This document shows, piece after piece, positions 6,565 through 10,464 of a stretch of DNA of 10,464 nucleotides; positions within the stretch are counted from its first letter, which is position 1, and every line of letters starts with the position of its first letter. This stretch comes from Nitriliruptoraceae bacterium (GTDB taxonomy: Bacteria; Actinomycetota; Nitriliruptoria; Nitriliruptorales; Nitriliruptoraceae). The stretch is from the NCBI GenBank assembly GCA_007120565.1, contig SKNK01000440.1, positions 1 through 10,464 on the forward strand, written 5' to 3'. The position numbers were made by a program, and so were the translations under genes. A model generated the notes under the pieces. It did no database searches and was not told where the DNA came from. It saw only the letters and a list, made by a program, of their open reading frames with translations.

Positions 6565-6825
6565 TCAGCTGGCAGCTGCCGATGCACTGAATACCGGCGC
6601 CGGTACCCGTTCCTGACGGCGGAGCGCCTGGCGTTTCCGCACGAGCTGTGGCGCTCGGACTGCCGCAGCGGCATCGTCAAGGAGCTCCTCGATCGTGGCA
6701 TGGCAGCCAGAGCATGCCGCACCAGCTCCACAGAGGGCGGTGACCTCCTCAAGATCACGTGCTCCAGCCGCGATGGCATCGCAGATGCTGCGGTCGCTCA
6801 CGACCTCGCAGTGACAGACGTACAT
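6565..6825 (-). CDS. bfd: Bacterioferritin-associated [2Fe-2S] ferredoxin
   Basis: The 86-residue protein begins MYVCHCEVVSD and carries the Bfd/BFD-like [2Fe-2S] ligand set Cys4, Cys6, Cys38 and Cys41, with the C-x-C, 31-residue spacer, C-x2-C arrangement and the CGAGAACSGC context. Bfd binds bacterioferritin and passes electrons to its haem so that stored ferric iron is reduced and released. Two extra cysteines (Cys15, Cys32) are present. The C-terminal tail beyond about residue 62 is Arg- then Ala/Ser-rich and longer than in the ~64-residue E. coli protein; its role is unknown. The ATG at 6825 has GGAG a few bases upstream. bfr follows after 42 nt, and an IdeR-like box lies 30 nt upstream, which fits iron-controlled expression. 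Confidence 0.92.
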   Translation of the reverse strand: MYVCHCEVVSDRSICDAIAAGARDLEEVTALCGAGAACSGCHATIEELLDDAAAAVRAPQLVRKRQALRRQERVPAPVFSASAAAS

Positions 6826-6855
6826 GGCCGCTCCGGAACGAGGGAGGACGAGGCC

Positions 6856-6874
6856 TTAGGGTCGCCTAACCTTA
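6856..6874 (-). promoter_or_regulatory. IdeR/DtxR iron box upstream of bfd
   Basis: On the minus strand the 19-mer TAAGGTTAGGCGACCCTAA matches the DtxR/IdeR consensus TTAGGTTAGGCTAACCTAA at 16 of 19 positions. It lies 30 nt before the bfd start. A possible promoter overlaps it: -10 TAAGGT (6874-6869) and -35 TTGCGC (6898-6893), 18 nt apart. A repressor bound there in high iron would block the -10, giving induction under iron shortage, which suits bfd. Some IdeR sites near bacterioferritin genes activate instead, so the sign of regulation is inference. Confidence 0.8.
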
Positions 6875-6967
6875 TCCCCGAGGTCGCGCTGCGCGCAAGA
6901 GCGAGTTCCACGACTAGCTACTGCCCCACGTGCTGTTCGGTGAGCTGACGCGCGTCGAGACCGACCC

Positions 6968-7007
6968 CACCGTCACGCGCCCGGCGTCCGCCCGGCACGT
7001 GACGGTG
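6968..7007. repeat. Long inverted repeat in the bfd / GGDEF intergenic region
   Basis: CACCGTCAC (6968-6976) is repeated in exact inverse as GTGACGGTG (6999-7007). The pairing continues inward by one G-C pair and, after a single mismatch, three more pairs, leaving an ~11-nt loop. It could be an operator for a dimeric regulator, an mRNA leader structure of the gene at 7150 (about 140 nt ahead), or a terminator-like element; no T-tract follows on either strand. Confidence 0.6.
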
Positions 7008-7149
7008 CGTCCTGGAGGTGATCCGCCGGATGCCCGACCTCACCGGGCGCAGACACGAGTGCGGCTTCAGTCCGTCCAGCTCCGGTCGATATCACCTGTA
7101 GGAGCGGTCGACGAGGGGGCCCGACCCATGACCGGGAGGCACGCCCACG

Positions 7150-9189
7150 GTGGACAGCAACCGCGAGCACGTGCTGGCGATCGTCACCTCGATGGACGAG
7201 TACCAAGCGCGGGTCCTACGCACGGCGCAGGACCGTCTCGCCGAGCACGGACTGCCCCTACTGGTGCACTGTGACGGCCCCCTGGCGCGTGGCGCGGCGG
7301 CGGAGATGCTCGTCGAGCTTCTGGACAACCGACCTCCGTCTGCCGTGTTGAACGTGAACTCGTTGGACGCCCAGGAACAGGAAGCGTTGAGCCGCTTGCT
7401 CGACAACGTCGGGGTTCCCTCGGTGCACGTGGGGTTCCGCAGCCCTCACCGGGCCTCGATCTGGGGGGACAACGCCGGGGGCATGCGTCCGCTGTTGGCG
7501 CACCTGCTCGACGAGCACGGCGCGCGGCGCGTCGCGCTGGTGCGCGGCATCGCCCACCACCCGGACTCGATCGCACGCGAGCAGGTGTTTCGGGCGGAGA
7601 TGGCGGCGCGCGATCTTCCCGTTGACGAGGACCTGATCGTCACCGGCGAGTTCCTGCCCGAGCCTGCCTACGCAGCGGTCAGCGAACTCCTCACCCGACG
7701 CCGCGACATGGATGCCATCGTCGCGCTCAACGACATGTCGGCCATCAGCACGATCGCGGCGCTCACCGAGGTGGGGTTGCGGGTGCCTGAGGACGTCGCG
7801 GTCACGGGGTTCGACAACGACCTGGCTGCCCGACAGTGGCCCGGACTGACCACCGTCGACCAGAACTTCGACGAGCAGGGGCGTGTCGCCGCCGAGATGC
7901 TGATCGAGCAACTCGACGGCACCCACGTCAGTCGCCACGTGATGGTTCCCTCGCAACTCGTGGTACGAGGATCGGTGGCCGACGGCCCAGGCTCCCCCGC
8001 CGCCGATCACGCCTGCGCGATCGAGGTTGCCAGGCTCGACAAGGGCCAACTGGCCAACCAGGATGCCAGCCTCGCGTTGAGCAGCGCCCTCACCCGCTGC
8101 TGGACCGTCCCCCAGGTCGTCGACGCCGTCGCCACCCACCTGGGTCGCTTGGGGATGCGGCGTTGGTTCCTCAGTCTGTACGACCGACATGCCGCTGACC
8201 GCGGCGCGTCGCCGCACGGCAGCATGGTCGACACCTCGACGGCGCACCTCGCACTCGCCTACACCTGCGGTGAACGCCTGGATCTCCCCGCCGACCACTT
8301 CGCCAGCCACCAGCTGCTCCCGAGCTCGGCGATGCATGAGCTCGAGGACGGCATGCTCGTGGCCCAGCAGCTCGCGGTACTCGGCCGACCACTGGGGTTC
8401 GTGCTCTACGAGCAGACCGACGGATCCGCTCGCTTGACCGCGATGATGCACACCGAGGTCAGTCGGGCGATCGACGCCGTGATCACCACCCACGAGCTCG
8501 AAGGCCACGCGCACAAGCTCGAGCGCGTGGTCGACCACCGCACGCGCGAGCTCCAGGCCGAGGTCGCCACCCGGCTCCATGCCGAACGCGAGTTGCGACG
8601 CGCCAACGCTGAGCTGCGCCGCTTGGCGATGGTCGACGGGCTGACACGCATCGCGAACCGTGCCGCGTTCGAACAACACCTGGAGACGACCTGGGCGGCC
8701 CAGCGCGCCGAGCAGCTGTCCGTGCTGATGATCGACGTTGATGCCTTCAAGGCGTTCAACGACCACTACGGGCATGTGATGGGTGACGAAGCGCTCCGCA
8801 TCGCCGCAAGCTGCATCGAGGACTCAGTTCACGACCCCCAGGACCTGGCGAGCCGGTACGGCGGGGAGGAGTTCGCCGTGGTGCTCCCGGCCAGCGGGGT
8901 GGCCGGCGCCGCCGCGGTCGCACAGCGGATAAGGGACCACCTGGCCGACGCCAACATCCCCCACGCGACCTCGCCGGTCAGCGATCGCCTCACCGTCAGC
9001 ATCGGCATCGCGGTGGGCTGCTCCGAGCGGCACACGTGCCCGGAGGAACTGGTCAACGAAGCCGACCGCGCCCTGTACCGCGCCAAGGAGCAGGGCCGCG
9101 ACCGGATCGTGATCGCGACCCCCGAGGACTCGCCGGTCGACTCAGGAACGCAGCCGACCGCACGGCCGGCGAACGTCGCCTTACCGTAG
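7150..9189 (+). CDS. LacI-type sensor / GAF-like / GGEEF diguanylate cyclase fusion
   Basis: The 679-residue protein has a LacI/PurR-type periplasmic-binding-protein fold at residues 6-278 (LAIVTSMDEY at the start; VPEDVAVTGFDND at 212-224 near the end of the second lobe), a GAF-like region at about 295-445, a coiled coil at about 450-492, and a GGDEF domain at about 493-660. The cyclase signature is GGEEF (571-575), with DVDAFKAFNDHYGH (529-542) and LTRIANR (498-504), so it should make cyclic di-GMP. The inhibitory RxxD site is absent: the position reads DPQD (562-565). There is no helix-turn-helix, signal peptide or membrane segment, and an in-frame stop 18 nt upstream (7129-7131) excludes a longer N-terminus. 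The GTG at 7150 has GGGAGG at 7134-7139. The likely role is sensing a cytoplasmic small molecule, perhaps a sugar, and tuning cyclase activity; the ligand is unknown. Confidence 0.92.
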   Translation: MDSNREHVLAIVTSMDEYQARVLRTAQDRLAEHGLPLLVHCDGPLARGAAAEMLVELLDNRPPSAVLNVNSLDAQEQEALSRLLDNVGVPSVHVGFRSPHRASIWGDNAGGMRPLLAHLLDEHGARRVALVRGIAHHPDSIAREQVFRAEMAARDLPVDEDLIVTGEFLPEPAYAAVSELLTRRRDMDAIVALNDMSAISTIAALTEVGLRVPEDVAVTGFDNDLAARQWPGLTTVDQNFDEQGRVAAEMLIEQLDGTHVSRHVMVPSQLVVRGSVADGPGSPAADHACAIEVARLDKGQLANQDASLALSSALTRCWTVPQVVDAVATHLGRLGMRRWFLSLYDRHAADRGASPHGSMVDTSTAHLALAYTCGERLDLPADHFASHQLLPSSAMHELEDGMLVAQQLAVLGRPLGFVLYEQTDGSARLTAMMHTEVSRAIDAVITTHELEGHAHKLERVVDHRTRELQAEVATRLHAERELRRANAELRRLAMVDGLTRIANRAAFEQHLETTWAAQRAEQLSVLMIDVDAFKAFNDHYGHVMGDEALRIAASCIEDSVHDPQDLASRYGGEEFAVVLPASGVAGAAAVAQRIRDHLADANIPHATSPVSDRLTVSIGIAVGCSERHTCPEELVNEADRALYRAKEQGRDRIVIATPEDSPVDSGTQPTARPANVALP

Positions 9190-9251
9190 GTCTCGTTCGT
9201 CATCATGGCGCATCCGATCGACACGCCCTTGGGGCATGCCCGCACGTGAGA

Positions 9252-9291
9252 GATCCTGCCGCGCCTTGCCGCGGCCGCGATGTGCGGGATC
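9252..9291. terminator. Candidate bidirectional terminator between convergent genes
   Basis: GATCCTGC (9252-9259) pairs with GCGGGATC (9284-9291) through 8 pairs including one G-U, enclosing a GC-rich 24-nt loop that can fold further. It sits between the GGDEF gene stop (9189) and the oxidoreductase stop (9294), almost touching the latter. No T-tract is present, so this remains a candidate. Confidence 0.35.
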
Positions 9292-9293
9292 CG

Positions 9294-10464
9294 TCACGCG
9301 CTGCCGCGTTCAACCTCGAGGAGCCGCAACCACACCTCGCTGATGGTGGGGAACGCGGGCACGGCATGCCACAGTTGGTCGAGCGTGACTCCCGACACGA
9401 TGGCGATCGTGGCGGCGTGCAACATCTCCCCAACACCCGGACCGGTGAACGTCGCACCGACGATCGTGCGATGCTGGCGATCGACGACCAACTGCGCGGT
9501 GCCGGACACGTCCCTGCCCAGCAGCGCCGCTCCTGCGACGTCGCCGATGCCGTAGCTCAAGGTGTCGACATCGAGCCCGCACTCTCGGGCGTCGGCCAGG
9601 GTCGGCCCCACCGCTGCGACCTGCGGATCGGTGAAGACAACGCGAACCAGCGCCTCATGGTCGGCCCGGGCTTCGACCGGCTTGCCGGCGAGATGATCGC
9701 CGACGAGGCGAGCCTGGTACTTGCCATGGTGGGTGAGAAGCGCTCGGCCGTTGACGTCGCCGATGGCGAAGAGCCACCCACCATCGACGCCCTCCGCACG
9801 GAGTTGGTCGTCGGTTGCGATGGAACGGCCCGGTTCGAGCCCGACCGAGTCGAGCCCGATGTCGCCGGTGTTGGGCCGGCGGCCGGTTGCAACCACGATC
9901 TCATCCGCGACGAGGTCCTGGCCATCCTCGAGGGTGAGCGTGACCGGACCGTCGCCCTGACGTTCGACGGAGACCGCCTTGGCGTCGGTGTGGATCGTGA
10001 TCCCCTCCGCCTCGAACGCCTCGCGGAGCTGTTCACCGACGAAGGGTTCCTCGGTGGGGAGCAGCCGATCGGCCATCTCGACGATGGTGACCTCCTCGCT
10101 TCCCAACCTCCGGAAGGCTTGAGCCATCTCAGCGCCGACCACGCCGCCACCGAGCACCAGCAAGCGTGCGGGTATCTGCTTGGCGGTCGTGATGTCGCGG
10201 CTGTCCCACACGGCGATGTCTCGCAGGCCTTCCACCGGCGGGATCGCCGCCGACGTTCCGGTCGCGATGACCACCCCCCGACGGGCGGTGAGCGTTCGTG
10301 TCGCGCCATCTTCAGATGTGACCTCGACCGTGCGCTCGCCCGCCAAGCGGCCGTGACCCCGCACGAGGGTGGTCCCGGTGCCCTCGATCCACGCGACCTG
10401 GTGCTTGTCGTCCCAGTTCGACGAGAAGGCGTCACGCGAACTCAGCGTCGCGGCAACGTCGACC
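9294..10464 (-). CDS. FAD/NAD(P)-dependent disulfide-reductase-like oxidoreductase, 5' end cut by window edge
   Basis: The frame is open to the right edge, giving 389 visible residues and lacking the N-terminal FAD-binding GxGxxG and any CxxxxC pair. Visible parts are a VVIATGT loop, the NAD(P)-binding LVLGGGVVGAE (codons near 10157-10128), ATGRRPNT, the second FAD-contact motif FAIGDVNGRALLTH, and the C-terminal dimerisation domain. This is the layout of dihydrolipoamide dehydrogenase, mercuric reductase and related enzymes. The normal C-terminal HPTxSE catalytic motif reads AFPTISE (Phe codon at 9351-9353), so the base histidine is absent. That argues against true lipoamide dehydrogenase or mercuric reductase and favours a related NAD(P)H oxidoreductase or quinone reductase branch. 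A GTG at 10364 is not its start, because homologous sequence (NWDD motif) continues upstream. Likely soluble; substrate unknown. Confidence 0.88.
   Translation of the reverse strand, partial: VDVAATLSSRDAFSSNWDDKHQVAWIEGTGTTLVRGHGRLAGERTVEVTSEDGATRTLTARRGVVIATGTSAAIPPVEGLRDIAVWDSRDITTAKQIPARLLVLGGGVVGAEMAQAFRRLGSEEVTIVEMADRLLPTEEPFVGEQLREAFEAEGITIHTDAKAVSVERQGDGPVTLTLEDGQDLVADEIVVATGRRPNTGDIGLDSVGLEPGRSIATDDQLRAEGVDGGWLFAIGDVNGRALLTHHGKYQARLVGDHLAGKPVEARADHEALVRVVFTDPQVAAVGPTLADARECGLDVDTLSYGIGDVAGAALLGRDVSGTAQLVVDRQHRTIVGATFTGPGVGEMLHAATIAIVSGVTLDQLWHAVPAFPTISEVWLRLLEVERGSA

Larger units (their letters stand above)
6826..7149. other. Divergent bfd / GGDEF-gene control region
   Basis: The ~320-nt region contains the iron box near its left end, a long inverted repeat at 6968-7007, a second short hairpin GCCCG/CGGGC at 7032-7048 with a 7-nt loop, and a weak candidate promoter for the rightward gene (TTCAGT at 7066-7071, TATCAC at 7090-7095, 18-nt spacing). 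No coding sequence is supported. Confidence 0.5.

Noticed and set aside
6592..6605. Perfect 14-bp palindrome TACCGGCGCCGGTA
   Set aside because: It falls inside the 3' end of bfd, and a palindrome of this size is expected roughly by chance in 10 kb of GC-rich DNA.
6109..6948. Open frame of 279 codons on the plus strand
   Set aside because: It is antisense to both bfr and bfd and also crosses the iron box; the minus-strand proteins are unambiguous.
7258..8775. Long open frame (505 codons) on the minus strand
   Set aside because: It is antisense to the sensor-GGEEF gene, whose frame has clear domains; long antisense frames are expected in GC-rich coding DNA. Its translation shows no domain I recognise.

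Overview
The window is GC-rich throughout, with strong Shine-Dalgarno sites, a near-consensus IdeR/DtxR iron box and genes typical of Actinobacteria. It looks like chromosomal DNA of a free-living, probably deep-branching actinobacterium. The lineage is an inference; there is no rRNA or marker gene. I see no tRNA, transposase, phage gene, CRISPR array or replication origin.

Layout from left to right. (1) Positions 1-1563, minus strand: a compact metal(loid)-resistance operon read as arsR, then an ArsP/UPF0718 permease, then a small CxxC thioredoxin-fold protein cut by the window edge. (2) 1654-2496, minus: an alpha/beta hydrolase just upstream of arsR. (3) 2756-5165, minus: a three-PAS plus EAL cyclic-di-GMP phosphodiesterase whose end overlaps the start of a small, highly charged heptad-repeat coiled-coil gene. 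(4) 5564-5854, plus: a small predicted secreted protein of unknown function, followed by a perfect 12-bp hairpin. (5) 6043-6825, minus: a bfd-bfr iron storage and release operon behind an iron box. (6) 7150-9189, plus: a soluble LacI-type sugar-sensor domain fused to a GAF-like region, a coiled coil and a GGEEF diguanylate cyclase domain. (7) 9294 to the right edge, minus: a flavin-dependent disulfide-reductase-like oxidoreductase missing its N-terminus.

The genes suggest stress and metal handling (arsenic or another thiophilic metal, iron) mixed with second-messenger signalling. One enzyme likely to make cyclic di-GMP and one likely to degrade it lie within 2 kb of each other, separated by the secreted protein and the iron operon. 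Whether they form one circuit is not shown by the sequence. The less routine items are the coiled-coil gene coupled to the EAL gene, the ligand-sensor/GGDEF fusion with no DNA-binding domain, and a bacterioferritin in which the ferroxidase histidine appears to be aspartate.
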